Notes: generated by a model not told the origin, from the sequence alone. A stretch of DNA of 64,000 bases from an uncultured Akkermansia sp. (GCA_947631435.1 CANRLM010000001.1:50178-114177), one strand, 5' to 3'; shown: positions 26,480 to 41,400, numbered from the stretch's first letter. Numbers and translations are program-made.

Positions 26480-29400
26480 ATGAAACTGCATCTTCCCTCC
26501 GGTCTTCGTAAGGCCCTTCTTTCGTGTCTCGCCGCTCTGTCCACGGCGTTGCCTGTCACGCTTGCTTCCGGGACGCTCGTTGCGGAGGACATCACTCTGG
26601 GCGGCGAGAGTTCGATAGCCCCGGATGAAGAGTTGGATGCTGAGGTTGATGCAGCGCTCCGAGCCGCGGAGGAGCAGGAGGAAGCGCTGCTCATCTCCGG
26701 GACCTCATTCGGGATTGCCCCGGATCCCCTTTCTCGTTCATACTCCGGCAATTTTGATGACATTTCTGAAACAGTGCTGCAACCTGCTTCGGGAGAAGGG
26801 ACCTTGGCGCTCGACAGCACGGTAGACCGGACCGCCGAGCTCGCGCGGCAGTCCCTCCTTCGCCTGAAGGAAGACCGTCTCTTTTCCAACACTGCCGTTA
26901 TCGCGTCGGATGGGGTGAAAGTTCTCGAAGCCACTGCGACTCCGGAGGGCGTGCCGGGCATTCTGGCGGCCAACAACTGGGGACTTGTGTTTGAGGATCA
27001 GTTCGACGGGAAGTCAAGCGACGACAGCGCCCTCAACACCAGACTGTGGACGCGCATCCCGTACGAGTCTCCCAATCAGGTAAACAACTGGCGCGCCAAC
27101 CAGTCGATAGACAAGAATCTCGTGTCCTTTGAGGACAAGGAAGGCAACTCCACGATGCGGTTATGGGGAAGATACGGGAGGTACACGAACCAGAACAACC
27201 AGAACAACACCACGCAGGATGTTTACGCCTGCGGCGGCGTCCGTTCGCAAGGCGTTTTCTCCTTCCAGTACGGCTATGTGGAGGTGCGCGCGAAGTATGA
27301 AAATGCGAAGGGGGTGTGGCCGGCCATCTGGATGATGCCCGAGAGGGTGCAGGCAGGGCTGGACGGTGGCGGGTGGCCCCGCAGCGGCGAGATCGACATC
27401 ATGGAGCATCTGAACTATGAGGGTATATTCTACCAGACGCTGCATCGAGCTGCCGCTAAGGGAGGGGTGGATAGCCAGATAAGCGTTGCCAAGCCCACCC
27501 TGAACAAGGATGCCTGGCATACTTACGGGGTGGAATGGACCGCTCAGAGCATCACATTCTACCTGGATGGGGGACAAACCGGAAAGATTGCGTGGGATGA
27601 GAGCGGGTATACGCTCTACGGCGCGAAGGGCGCAGTAACGGGGAGCCACACGTGGACTGCGGGTGAAAGGGAACTCTGGCCCTTTGATTACACGGGTAAT
27701 ACGTTCTATTTGATTCTGGACCAGCAGATCGGCGGCGGTTGGCCGGGGAATCCTGACGACGCCAGCAAGGCTATGCTGACGAACCAGGGCGTGTCCATGT
27801 GGATCGACTACGTGAAGGTGTATTCGGATGTTGACAAGTACAGTCATTTTGGGAAATGCACGCTGACGTGGAAGGAGGCGGGAGGGACGTGGGCAGAAAC
27901 GGAAGGGAGCCTCTGGGACAAGGGAGCTTTCCAGGCGGCGGACTCGGTGGTATTCGGCGAAGTTACCACAAAGGATGTGACGATATCCGGCGCCGTGCAT
28001 ACGACGAATATGGACGTGAACGCGGCCGGCTACACCTTCAGCGGGGCGGGAGACGATGCCAAACTTGTGGTACGGGAGACGCTTACGCTGGCAGAGGGCG
28101 CCACGGCCAATCTGGCGGTGAACACCGAGATCGGGCGTCTGTCCGGCGCGGGGAACCTGACGACCTCCGGCACAGGAAAGACCCTCTTCCTCTACACCTG
28201 GAACGGCGACTACAGTGCGGATCCGTACACCGGTACGATCACTGTCTCCGACGGTTGGAATGTCGTGGTATCCTCGGCCGGGGTTTCTGCAGGAACGATA
28301 GACCTGACCCAGCAGGGAGATGATAACTATCTGGCGTTTGATAACAATAATCCGGGGGTTTATCAGGGGGATATAACGCTGAATGCCAATCTTGTCGGCT
28401 TGAAAAACGTGAAGGGGAGGGGAGGGAGAAAAGTCACCATCACCGGCACCGTTTCGGGTGTTGATCGTGTTCTTTCTGTCACGAAATACAGTGGGGCCGG
28501 GTTTTCTAATTGCTTCGTCTTTGAGGGCGATGTTTCCCGCTTCACGGGGTTTGACGCCACGGCGAACATGGCCAACACCGCGTCGCTTTTCCCGGGGGGA
28601 GTTGCCGCTTTCACGTTCAAGGCGGGGCTGGCGTTGAGTGGCGATACAACGTTCAATGTCGGCAACAACTATGGTAGTACCTCGGACAGCACCAGCAGAT
28701 ACTGGATGGAGCTGACCGAGACCTCACGGCTTACCGGGGAGGGGGACATCATCAAGACCGGGGCGGGCGAGCTGGAGATCGATGGCGACACGAGCGGCTA
28801 CAGCGGGACGATGAGGCTGCAGGCGGGCAAGCTGATTCTCGACGGCATCGACGGGAGCCGGGTTGACGTGAGTCTGGAGAATGCGACGGCAGAGGCCAAC
28901 GTGGTGAATCTGAACGCGTCGAAGCGCGAAGGCGCGAGTGGCGGTGTCCTGAGGAGCGTCGGCATGGGCGGAGAGGCGGTGAGCGGCAAGGTGATGCTGG
29001 GAGCGGGGGCGAGCTGGACGCTGCAGGAGGTGACCCTCACCACCGGAGAGACTCTCACGATCGGCGGTGCGTCGGGGAGCAGCATAACCCTGGGCGGGGC
29101 CGGAGGCATGAACCTGACGGGCGGCAGGCTGGTGTTGGGAGCGGGGGTGGCTTTCGGCGGGCAACTGAACATTACGCTGACCGGCAGCGAGCTTCCCACC
29201 GGACTCATCGGTTTGGAGGCGGGGACCAATCTCAAGGGGCTCAAGCTGAATCTTATCGGTTTGCAGAGGGCGGTCGCAGAGGCGGGGGGCGTGCTCGAGT
29301 GGAAGTATCAGCTCTTCTCCCTGCCAACCGTCGGTGAAGACGGACAAAATGATGTTCAGAAAGCCCTGGCGCAGGAATGGTTGAATGGAACGGATGTGTC

Positions 29401-32400
29401 GTATGAGGGTTATGCCCTGTTTGTGGATGAGAGCGGGTTCATTTTCCTGCGCAAAGCCAATCTGGTATGGAATGCCTCCAACCCACCCGGCACCGTGTGG
29501 AAGGAGGAGGCAACCGGCTGGGGAGAGGGAGGGACAGACGCCTTTCAAGCAGGGTGTACCGTCACCTTCGGCGCCACTTCGGCAGCCACAACAGTGACGA
29601 TTGAAGGTCCGGTGTCCGTCAACAACATGAATGTGAACGGCGCTTACACCTTCAGAGGAAACGTCTCCAATTCTCAGCTCAAGGTGGGTGGCACCCTGAA
29701 TCTGGGAGGGAACGCCACGATTGAGCTTTTGAGCACGATTGCTGTGTTGAGCGGAACGGGGGATCTGACCATCGGCAACACCGGGGCGAATGTCGTTACC
29801 ATCACCGAAGTGGGGGGCGAATTTACGGGTTCCATCAAGCTGGCTGCCAACGGCCGACTGACACTGAGTGATACCAAATACGCCGGTACGCTCAAGCTCA
29901 CGGGAGACCTGGCCTACCTCATCGCCAAGAATGGGAACTTGAATGTGGAGGCCGAGGGCGAAGGGAATCATGTGCTGAGCTTCTTCTACGCCCAGCAGAT
30001 CGGCAATGCTACCGGGCTGAGCGGGATCAATGTCGGCGGTCAGAACGCCAATGTCACGGTGAAGGACTTGACCGCCGGGGTGGGAGGCGCTACGTTCACC
30101 TTCGATAATTCGAGGAACGGACAAGGAGTCTGGGCCGGCTACTCCGGGCAGTTGACGGTTACCGGGAATGTGGAAGGTTACGAAAAATTTGTTGCCCACC
30201 GTGTAGGAGTCGGAGACCACCCCGACATCCTCTTCTCCACCGGCACGGTGGTTCTGAAGGAGGGTACGACGACAACCTTTGAGACGACCAGGACCATGGA
30301 TCATCATGGCGATCCACAACCCATCTGGGCACCTCTCTCCACCATTGAGTTCGGCAAAGACTCCACCATCACCGGCACGAACACAACCATTGTCAAGACC
30401 GGGGAGGGCAAGTTGAAGATAGCGGGCGATACGAGCGGACTTACCGGCACACTCAGGCTTGAGGACGGTGTGCTGGAACTCAATGGTATCGATGGATCCG
30501 GCATTGACGTGATGCTGGAGAATGCCACGGCCAGCGCCAATGTGGTGAATCTCGGTGGCAACGGGGGCGTTCTGAAGAGCGTCGGCGTGGGCGGAGCCAT
30601 GGCGAGCGGCAAGGTGACGCTGGGAGCGGGGGCGAGCTGGACGCTCAACGGAGTCCCTCTCGCCACCGGCAAGACGCTCACCATCACCGGCGAGGCAGGC
30701 AGTGGTCTCAGGTTCGGCGGGGAGGATGCCGTCTCCCTGACCGCCGGTACACTGGAGCTGGGGAGCGGCGTGGCATTCAGCGGGGGGTTGCAGATCGCCC
30801 TGACCGGGAACGGCGATCCCACGGGGCTCATCAAGCTGCAGGAGAACGCCAATCTCGGTGCCCTCGGGTTGAGTCTGACCGGTCTGAGCGCGGCGCTCGA
30901 GGGAGTTAGCATCTCGGAGTGGAGATACAAACTCTTCTCGGGGAGTTTGGTCAGCAATGTGCTCACTCTTGCGACGAACTGGCTGGTCGGGGCGGACCTT
31001 GGTGAGGATTATGCGGACTACAAGCTGGTCCCGAACGCCGATGGCACCGTCAGCCTGAAACTTCGTTACCTCACGTGGGATTCGCAGGACGGCGTGTGGC
31101 AGAGCGGCGGCACCAGCGGCGATTGGAGACGAGAAGGGATCTTTGAGAACGGAGAGACGGTTACCTTCGCCGATGGAGGCACACATGACGTCGCCATTTC
31201 GGGAGCGGTGAAGCCCGGGGACATGACCGTTTCCGCCGACGGGTACACGTTCGGGGAGAGCGGGAGCGGCGCGAATTCACTGGAGGTGACCGGCACGCTG
31301 CATCTGGAGGAGGCTACCACGACCACGCTGGGGCTCAAAACCACGATTGCGCGCCTGACGGGAGGAACAGCCCCGACCGGGGGTGAGGAAGGGCTTGCTG
31401 TCGCCGCGGAGATCGGTTCTCCGGAGCTTGTCATTGAGCGACCGGGAGAAGACCCTGCTGTGGCGTATGAGGTGTGGATCAAGGATGCCTCGGAGTACAA
31501 CGGCACGATCAGGGTGGGAGAAGGAGGATTCATGGTGGTGCGTCTTAAAGCCGGAACGGGTACTTTCACTGCCCCGGGTACGACGGTTGATTTGAGCGAG
31601 GGCGGCGTACTGGCGTTCGATAACAATGGCGGAACCAGTGACGGAACCGCCATTTACGGCGGCAACGTTGTTTTCGATGCCAACCTGACCGGTGTTACCG
31701 GGTTGCAAGGGAAAGGAGGATGGCAGGTCACCGTCAATGGTAGTGTACAGGGAGTCAACGATTCGCTCACTGTCAGCATGTATAATGCGGCTGGTTTTTC
31801 CGATTGTCTCGTCTTCGCAGGCGACGTTTCCGGGTTCACCGGGTTCAATACCGTCGCAAATATGTGCAACGTCAGCCATTTCACACAGCAGGGCGCACAG
31901 CAGACGATCGCTGCGTTCAGGTTCGAAAAAGGACTGGAGCTGGCCGAAGATACAACGTTTAACGTCGGGAAGTACAGCAATGGCAATGATGGCGTGAGGC
32001 ACTGGATTGAGCTGACCGAAACCTCGCGGCTTACCGGGGAGGGGGACATCATCAAGACCGGGGTGGGCGAGCTGGAGATCGACGGCGATACGAGCGGCTA
32101 CAGCGGGACGATGAGGCTGCAGGAGGGCAAGCTGATTCTCGACGGCATCGACGGGAGCCGGGTTGACGTGAGTCTGGAGAATACTGCGGAAGATGCCAAT
32201 GTGTTGAATTTGAATGGCAAGAAACGCACCACGGCGACGGATGCGGAAGGGGAGGAAGGGGAGCTGACCGGTAGCATCCTGAGGGGCGTCGTCATCGGCG
32301 GAGAGGCGACGCGCGGCAAGGTGGTGCTGGGAGCCGGGGCGAACTGGACGCTCAACGGAGTTTCTCCCGGTGCCGGCAAGACTCTCACGATCAGCGGGGA

Positions 32401-35400
32401 GGCAGGCAGCAGCGTCACCCTGGGAGGGGATGAAGGCGTAAGTCTGACAGACGGTACGCTGGCGTTGGAAGGTGCGGGGACGTTCTACGGGGCGCTGAAT
32501 GTCGCGCTGGCTGAAGGCAGGACCCCCCGGATTGGTCTGACGGGCGCGATCGACCTCAGCAATCTGGGACTGCGCATCACGGGGCTGAGTGATGTTATCG
32601 GGGAGGACAACGTTGACATGTGGAGCTACCAGCTCTTCTCGGAGGAACTGTCCGGCGACCCGCTCACCGCGGTGCAGAACTGGCTGAGGGGAGTAGAATT
32701 GGAAGCCCAGTATGCCGATTTGTACCGATTATCGGTGAGGAGCAACGGAGAGATTTACCTGCGAGCGTTGGTGCTCAAGTGGACCGGCAACGGATCGACG
32801 ACGTGGACCGAGGGAAGCACGACGGATACGTGGGCTCAGGGCGCTCTTTTCGAAAGAGGGGATCAGGTGCTCTTCGGGGAGGATGCAAGTCAAAAGGCGG
32901 TGCAGATTGACGGAGGGGTCACTGCGAGTGAGGTGACGGTGGAAGTGGACGGCTACACCTTCTCGGAAAAGGCGAGCGGCGAATCAAACGATGCGCTGAC
33001 GGTGACCGGCACGCTGAACCTGGCGGAGAGCACGACGACCACACTGGGTCTCAAGGCCACGATTGCGCGCCTGGCGGGGGAAGGAGTCGATGGCGCCGCG
33101 CCGGAGCTTGTCATCGCGCGGGCCGGTGCGACTGCCGATGCGGCGCATGAGGTGTGGATCAAGGATGCCTCGGGGTACAACGGCACGATCAAGGTGAATG
33201 GGGGCGGGTTGATGGTGGTGCGTCTTGAAACCGGAACAAATGGTATTTTCACAGCCCCGGGTATGACGGTTGATCTGAGCGGGGGCGGCGTGCTGGCGTT
33301 CGATAACAATAGCAACGCCGCCGGGAACAACTACTACAACGGTGATGTTAGTTTCGATGCCAACCTGACCGGCGTTACCGAGTTGCAGGCGAAGGGCGGG
33401 CGGAAGGTTACGTTGACCGGCGCGGTGCAGGGCAACGGCAGCAGTCTTACTGCTGAAAAATACAACAGCGCGGGGTTATCTGCCTGCTTCGTGTTTGAGG
33501 GCGCTGTTTCCGGGTTTACCGGGTTCAACGCCAACGAAGAGATGTGCAATCCCACCCTCCACGGACAAAAGACGATTGCAGCGTTCACCTTCAAGGACGG
33601 GCTGGCATTGAATGGCAATACGACGTTTAGTGTCGGCGACTATGATAACGTCGAACCCGTCAACAGATACTGGATCGAGCTGACTGAGACCTCACGGCTT
33701 ACCGGGGAGGGGGACATCATCAAGACGGGGGCGGGCGAGCTGGAGATCGATGGCGACACGAGCGGTTACAGCGGGACGATGAGGCTGCAGGCGGGCAAGC
33801 TGATTCTCGACGGCATCGACGGGGGTCAGGTTGACGTGAGTCTGGAGAATGCGACGGCAGAGGCCAACGTGGTGAATCTAAACGCCTCGAAGAGCAAAGG
33901 AGCGAGTGGCGGCGTCCTGAAGAGCGTCGGCATGGGCGAGACTGCGACGAGCGGCAAGGTGGAGCTGGGAGCGGGGGCGAGCTGGACACTCAACGGGGTT
34001 TCTCTCGGCGCCGACAACACTTCCGGTGCCGGCAAGACCCTCACCATCACCGGCGGGGAAGGCAGTAGTCTCAGGTTCGGTGGGGAGGGGGCTGTCTCCC
34101 TGACCGCCGGCACGGTAGTGCTGGGGAGTGGCGTGGCATTCAGCGGGGAGTTGCAGATCGCCCTGACCGGGGAGGACGATCCCACGAGGCTCATCGGGTT
34201 GCAGGAGGGCGCCAATCTCGAAGCCCTCGGGTTGACCCTGAGCGGTCTGAGTGATAGTATCAGCAGCGTTGCTTCGTTCTCGGGGTGGAGCTATCAGCTC
34301 TTCTCGGGGAGTTTGAGCGGCAATGTGTTCGATCTTGCGACGACCTGGCTGGCCGGGGCGAACCTGGGTGAGGGTTGTGAAGACTGCAAATTAGTTCTGA
34401 ACGCTAACGGCACTGTCACGCTGGATCTCCGTTATCTCACGTGGGGTTCAGAAGGAGACGGCACCTGGCAGAACGGCGAGAGCGGCACCGACGGGTGGAA
34501 ACGAGAAGCGACCTTTGATACCGGGAAGTCGGTCGTGTTCGGCGATGATGGCAGGAAGAACGTCACCGTTTCGGGGGAGGTGAAGCCCGCGGACATGACT
34601 GTTTCCGCCGACGGGTACACGTTCGGGGAGAGCGGGAGCGGCGCGAATTCACTGGAGGTGACCGGCACGCTGCATCTGGAGGAGGCTACCACGACCACGC
34701 TGGGGCTCAAGGCCACGATTGCGCGCCTGACGGGAGGAACCGCTTCGGCCGGGGGTGAGGAGGGGCTTGCTGTCGCCGCCGAGACCGCCGCGCCGGAGCT
34801 GATCATCGCGCGGAGCGGTGCGACTGCCGATGCGGCGCATGAGGTGTGGATCAGGGATGCCTCGGGATACAACGGCACGATCAAGGTGGGAAGAGGCGGG
34901 CTGATGGTGGTGCGTCTTGAAACCGGGACAGAGGGCACCTTCTCCGCTCCGGGTACGACGGTTGATTTGAGCGGGGGCGGCGTGCTGGCGTTCGATAACA
35001 ACAGCAACGCCGATGGGAACAACTACTACAACGGCGATGTTGTTTTCGATGCCGAGCTGACCGGCGTCACCGGGCTGCAGGCGAAGGGCGGGCGAAAGGT
35101 TACGATGGCCGGCACGGTGCAGGGCAACGGCAGTCTTACTGTCGAAAAATACGGCGATGCCGGGGCATCTGCCTGCCTGGTGTTTGAGGGCGCTGTTTCC
35201 GGGTTCACCGGGTTCAGCACCGTCGCAGATATGTGCGATCCCACCCTCCACGGACAAAGGACGATTGCGGCGTTCACCTTCAAGGACGGGCTGGCATTGG
35301 ATAAGACTACGACGTTTGATGTCAGCGACTACGATAATGTCGAGGCCAGCGCCAACAGATACTGGGTCGAGCTGACCGAGACCTCGCGGCTTAGCGGGAC

Positions 35401-38400
35401 GGGGGACATCATCAAGACCGGGGCGGGCGAGCTGGAGATCGACGGCAACACGAGCGGCTACAGCGGGACGATGAGGCTGCGGGCGGGCAAGCTGGTACTC
35501 GACGGCGTCGATGGCAGCAAGTTTTCCGTGAGCCTGGAGAATGCTGAGGCGGACGACAACGTGGTGAATTTGAACGCAACGAAGCGTGCGGGAGCGAGTG
35601 GCGGCGTCCTGAAGAGCGTCGGCGTGGGCGGGACTGCGACGAGCGGCAAGGTGATGCTGGGAGAGGGGACGAGTTGGGCGCTGCGGGGGGTAGAGCTCAC
35701 CGGCGATCAGCAGCTCACCATCGGCGGCAGCAGGGGGAGCAGGCTGGCTCTGGAGGGCTTGGAGCTGAAGGATGGAACGCTGGCGCTGGCCGTCGGGGTG
35801 GGCTTCACCGGGCAGTTGGGTGTCGCGCTGAGCCGGGGAAAGACCCCGAGGATAGGGCTGTCGGATGGTACTGATTTCGAGCAGATTAAGCTGAGCGTTA
35901 CGGGGCTGAGCGAAGTTGTCGGTGAGGATATCGAGAACTGGAGCTACCGTCTTTTTGCGGAGGAGCTGCCGGATTGGACTTTTCTTTCGCGGGTGCAGGC
36001 CTGGTTGAAGAAGGTGGACGTGGGGGGCGAGTACCCGGAGGAGTATCGCCTGTCGGTGCGGAGCAATGGCGAGATTTATCTGCGCTCAGGCATTCTCACC
36101 TGGCTCGGCAACGGGGCAATCTGGACCCAGGACCATGTGGAAAGTAACAAGTGGGCGAAAGACGCCTCCTTCGAATCGGGGGATAAGGCTGTCTTCGGGC
36201 CGGAGGGCGCAGGCGTGGTCCCGGTTGATGGCGCCGTGATCACGAGCGGGGTGAGCGTCAACGCGACCGGCTACACCTTCGCCGCGAACGAAGGAGGCGA
36301 AGAGAGCGATTCGCTGACGGTGGACGGCACGCTGAATCTGGGCGAGGGCACGGAGACCGCGATTGAGCTTGCGACCGCGGTTGCCGAACTGTCCGGAGCG
36401 GGCAATCTGACTATTGCCACTAAGGGGGAGAAGGGAGGGAAGAATGCCGTCACAATCAACGATGTGGGGGACGGCTTTACCGGCGCGATCAAGCTGGCGA
36501 ACAACGGCCGGCTGACGCTGAAGGACAGCCAATACGCCGGAGCACTCAAACTCACGGGAGAGCTGGCTTACCTCGTCGCTAAGAATGGGAGTCTGAATGT
36601 GGAGGGCGAGGGCGCGGGGGCGCATGTGCTGAGCTTCTTCTCTGCCCAGCAGATCGGCAATGCCACCGGGTTGAGCGGGATCAATGTCGGCGGAGCAGGC
36701 GCCACTGCAACGGTGAGGAACCTGACCGCCGGGGCGGGAGGGACTACGTTCACCTTCGACAATTCGAGGGACAATACCGATGCAGCAGGGTGGGCCGCTT
36801 CCTCCGGGCGTCTGGCGGTTACCGGCGCCGTGAGCGGCTACACCGGGTTTGTGGCCAGGCACGCGGGCGGCCAGACCGGCGCCGACATCGTCTTCTCGGG
36901 CACGGTGAACCTGGGGGCAGAGGCGAGGTTTGAGACCACGGCCTCTTCCAACCACAGCGAACCGCAAGACGGTTGGGCTGCCCTCTCCACCATCGAATTC
37001 AGCAGCGGCTCCGCCATCAGAGGCAGCAACACCACCATCACCAAGACAGGGGCGGGCAATTTGAGGATATCCGGCGATACGAGCGGACTTTCCGGCAAAT
37101 TCGTGCTGCAGGAAGGGACACTGGTGCTGGATAACATCGCCGGCGAGGCGATCGATCTGGTGTTTGGGGGAGCGGCCGGCGCGGCGAGCGACGGGCATGT
37201 GACCCTGCGCAGCGTGGACGGCAATGCCGGCGTACTCCGGAGTGTTCAGCTCGGGAAGGGCGTGGCAAGCGGGGTTGTCGACCTGGCTTCCGGGGCGAAC
37301 TGGACCTTCGGCGACCTGGGCATTGTCGAGGGGCAGACGCTGACGCTCCATGGCTACTCGACTTCGAATGTGACCTTCGCGGCGTCGGGAGATCGTGACC
37401 GTGCGGTATCCGGGGGCAAGTTGCAACTGGAGGGAGGCACCTATGGCGGTTCGCTGTCCCTGATGCTGGGGGTTGATGTTGCGACGAAGGGAGGCGCGCA
37501 GATTCTGTTCGGCGAGGGGGTGGAAATCGGCAGGGACGGCGTGAACCTGGACATCGTGATGGAAGCGGCGGATCCCGGGAAGCTGATAGATGGGTGGAAG
37601 TACCAACTGTTCACAGGATTGACGCCTGATCTGGCAGCGCGCGTGGTGGTGCTGCCCAATGAGGAATTGCGCAAGAGGGGCTGCGCGTTTACCATGGAGG
37701 ATGATGGCTTCCTCGTTGTGAAGCGACTGGGCGAGCGCTACTGGAACGGAGAAGGCGACTCCATGACCTGGGGCGGAGATTCCTCCCCGTGGACCGATAG
37801 AGAGGGAGACGGGCCGTTTTCCTGGGAGAGCGCAGACGTCTGGCAGGACAGGGATTACATGGACGTGCACTTCACGGCTACGGGCGGCGAGCACAGTGTC
37901 GTGCTGGCCGAAGATATCGTGGCCGACCAGCTGAGCATCGCCGGAGCGACGGAGACGCAGAGCTACGCATTCTCCGGGGCTTATTCGCTCAGGATCAAGA
38001 AGGGACTCGACTCCGGCGAGAATACCGACCTGTCGATCGGCAACGAGGTTACCGTGGAGGGGCAGGCTCGAGTGCGGGGGAGTCTGACGGTGAGGGGAGG
38101 AGCCACGCTATCCGTCGGCACCGCCAGCTCTGCCCGCGACGTGGTGGTGCAGGACGGCGGGAAATTGACAGCCGGGAAGGGTCTTGAGGTGCAGGGAACG
38201 CTGGCCGTGCAGGGCACAGCTGAGCTCGGCGATTCCGTGGTGGGCGGCGTTGTGACGGTGGGGCACGTCGGCGGGAACAGCCCGGCAAATCTGACGGTAT
38301 CCGGCACGCTGACGACTCAGACGCTGGATGTGCAGGGCGGGGTGGTAAGCCTGCAGGAGGCCTGCCTGGTGCGCGGGGATGCGAGCTTCGGTCGGAACGC

Positions 38401-41400
38401 CCGGGTGGCGGTGGCAAAGACACTGGACATCGGCGGGGGAGTGGAGGCAAACGGCGGCAACCTGGTGATTTCGGAGGGCGGGAGATTGACAGCCGGAGCG
38501 TGGGATGGGGCGCTGAGCTCGCTGACGCTGAATAAGGGGACCTCGGTGACGGTGACCGGTTCAGTCGGCATACTGGGATTCGGCACGCTGACTCACAATG
38601 GGGATTCTGACCTCATGCTCGATGGACTGAAGAGCGTCGACGACGGCGGCATGCTGAAGGTGGACAGGACGGCCGGGGAAGGGACGCTGACGGTGCATCT
38701 GCTCGAAGAGTTCCTGAACAGCATTGCTCACGACGCCGTGCACGCGTACCAGTACACCTTGTTTGACGTTCGGGATTGCGCGGGCGAGGGCATCGCGGGG
38801 GTGGAAATAGCCTCTGAGCTGGGCTACATCATGGAGATGGACTGGGAGACGGGGGTACTCACCGTGCTGGAGAAGAGGCCTTCTGTGGATGATGAGCAGA
38901 CCTACATCAGCTCGGAAGACAACGGGGGCGATGGCTCGACCTGGCAAAAGCAAAGGGATGAGAACCTCTACTACGATGTGTCGTCTTACGGGGCAATCAA
39001 GATCAACAAGAATACGACGATCGATATCACCGGAGAGAAACGCCCGGACAACGTCTTCGGCGAAATTGGTCTGGTGATGCATAACCTCTACGGCGGTGAT
39101 GCGGAGACGACACTCTCCGTGGTGGGCAGCGAGGGCAATGATATCGTCACCATCCGGGATTGGGAGGATGAGAAGACAGACAACACCGTCGTCTACCGCG
39201 GCAATCTCGTGGTGAAAGACGCCAAACTTCGTATCGACCATGGCAAGCGGGATAATGATGGCAACTTCAACCGTGAGACCGCTGCCAATGTGACGGCAAA
39301 CATGACGGGGAAACTCGACCTCAGCCAGGGGCAGGGGTTGGAGATGGTTCTCGGCGTGCTGGAGCTGAGTGGGGCAGAAAATGATTTCGGGTCCGCCGGG
39401 GTCGCGTTCACGAATGGACTGGATTCCCAGCTGATTTTGAGCGGCGGCGTCTCGTACATGTCCGGTGAGATCACAGCTGCTGCCGCGAACAATGATCTCA
39501 TGACGGCGGCTGCGACGGACGAGGCTCCGGCAGGGGAGGAGGAGGAGAAACCCGCCGCGCGGCAGGAGCACATCCTCCTTCGGGAAGGGGCGACTCTCTC
39601 GCTCGGCAGGGATTCGGAGTCGGAGACCATCATCGGCGACAACGTGGTGATCGGCCGTGTTTCCACGGGGGCGGAGACCGCCGCCGGCGATGACGCAGGG
39701 GAAACCGATGCCTCCGAAAATTCAGAAATTCTCCCGGAGACAGTCTTCATGCAGGGGAAGGTCGATATTGCGGGGAGCGCCCGCCTGACCGGCGTGCACC
39801 TCAAGTTTGCAAACGATGCGGCGGTGAATTGGAATGCCGGTGCGGCGGCGGATCAGGGTAAGGACGAGGTCCTGGGTCTCATCGCCGTCGGCGGCGCTCT
39901 CTCCGGGGACAAGGATATAGCCATCCGTGTGACGGAGTGGTCCTCCGGCGTGACGGATCACTTGTGCACGGGGACGGACTTCAGCGCTTACACCGGCAAG
40001 ATGACGGTGCGCAAGAGCGAGTACAATCAGGTGTTTACCGGGGTGCGTGGCAACTCGGCGTGGGATATGGAGGTGGAAGAAGGCGGGCGGGTCGTGTTTG
40101 ACCTGCTGGATGAGGAGGGGAGAAACGCGGCGTGGGCGATGGGGGATGTGACCCTCAACTCCGGCGCCACGCTGACCCTGCAGTTCACGCTGGATGGTCC
40201 CACGATGCTGCGTGCGAATTCCCAGCCGAACATGTCGTTCCACTCCTTCGTGGCCGGGGAAGGCGCGCGCCTGGTGCTCTGCTCGGAAGGCATCATTCCG
40301 CCGACGGAGGAATCGTACGTGCTGGGCACGGTGGGCGATGCGATGCAGTCCCGGATCGAGTCGGGCTCCATCACGCCGGAGCTTCTGGGATCGGCCTTCT
40401 GGCGCGTGGGCCAGGCCGAGGTGTGCCTGGAGGGCAATGAGCTGCTGCTGAAGATCGTGCTGGATGGTCACAACAAGCTTCTCGAGGCCATGGGGCCCGA
40501 TGCTCCGCAAAATGCCAGGGATGGCGCAGAGGCCCTCTGGGAGCTCACCGGCATGACGGATAACGCACGCGTCATGGAACAGCTCGCCGATCCGAATTCC
40601 GACATCGCGAAGCTGGCGAATGATGCCGAGTTGCGCAGGGGAGTCGGCGATCTGAAGGGACTGGAGAAGCAGATGGCGAGCGCCGTGGGCGCCAGCCTCG
40701 TCGGCGTGGCTCCGGCGCTCGGCCAGGATATGCACCGCCAGCTCTCCGCGATCCGCAACCGCGCCGTTTCCTCGGGCGCAGGCATCGGTTCGGCACCCGT
40801 CGCTGACGACGCGACCCTCTGGCACGCGTGGATCAACGCCGAGAGCGGCTACCATGAGTTGGATGACGATGGACTCCGGCCCGGCTACCGTCTCAATGGC
40901 TGGGGCGGCACCGTCGGCGTGGGCGCCGATGTCTCCCGCTTCACCACCGTCGGCCTCGCCCTGAGCGCCATGTACAACGACCTCAAGTCCGGCGCTGCCG
41001 ACAGCATGACCAGCGATCTGGATACCTGCTACCTCAGCTTCTTTGAACGCCATGTGAGCGGGCGCTGGTCTCACACCCTCGTGCTGAGCATCGGCATGGC
41101 TTCCCTCGACAGCGAGCGTACCGTGGCCCTCACCGGCGGCTCCTACACCGCGAAGGGCGATACGGATGGCTACACACTGGGCGCCCTTTACGAGATCGGC
41201 TACACTCACGGAGGAGATCCGGAGCGCACCGGGGCGCTGCAATCCGTCGCCAACGTGGAGTTCCGCCATGTTTCGCTCGATGGCTTTGATGAGGAAGGGA
41301 CAGCCGCCGCCCTGCACGTGGACGATATGGAGCAGACGGTCGTCACCTTCGGCGCCGGTTTCCGCTACCAGCGCTTCGTGGGCACCAAAGCGGTGAATCG

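Noticed and set aside
28724-31186. 820 aa and similar minus-strand ORFs under giants 2 and 3 (e.g. 36086..37894, 50426..52960)
   Set aside because: Shadow ORFs caused by codon bias and repeats; no start context or domain evidence.
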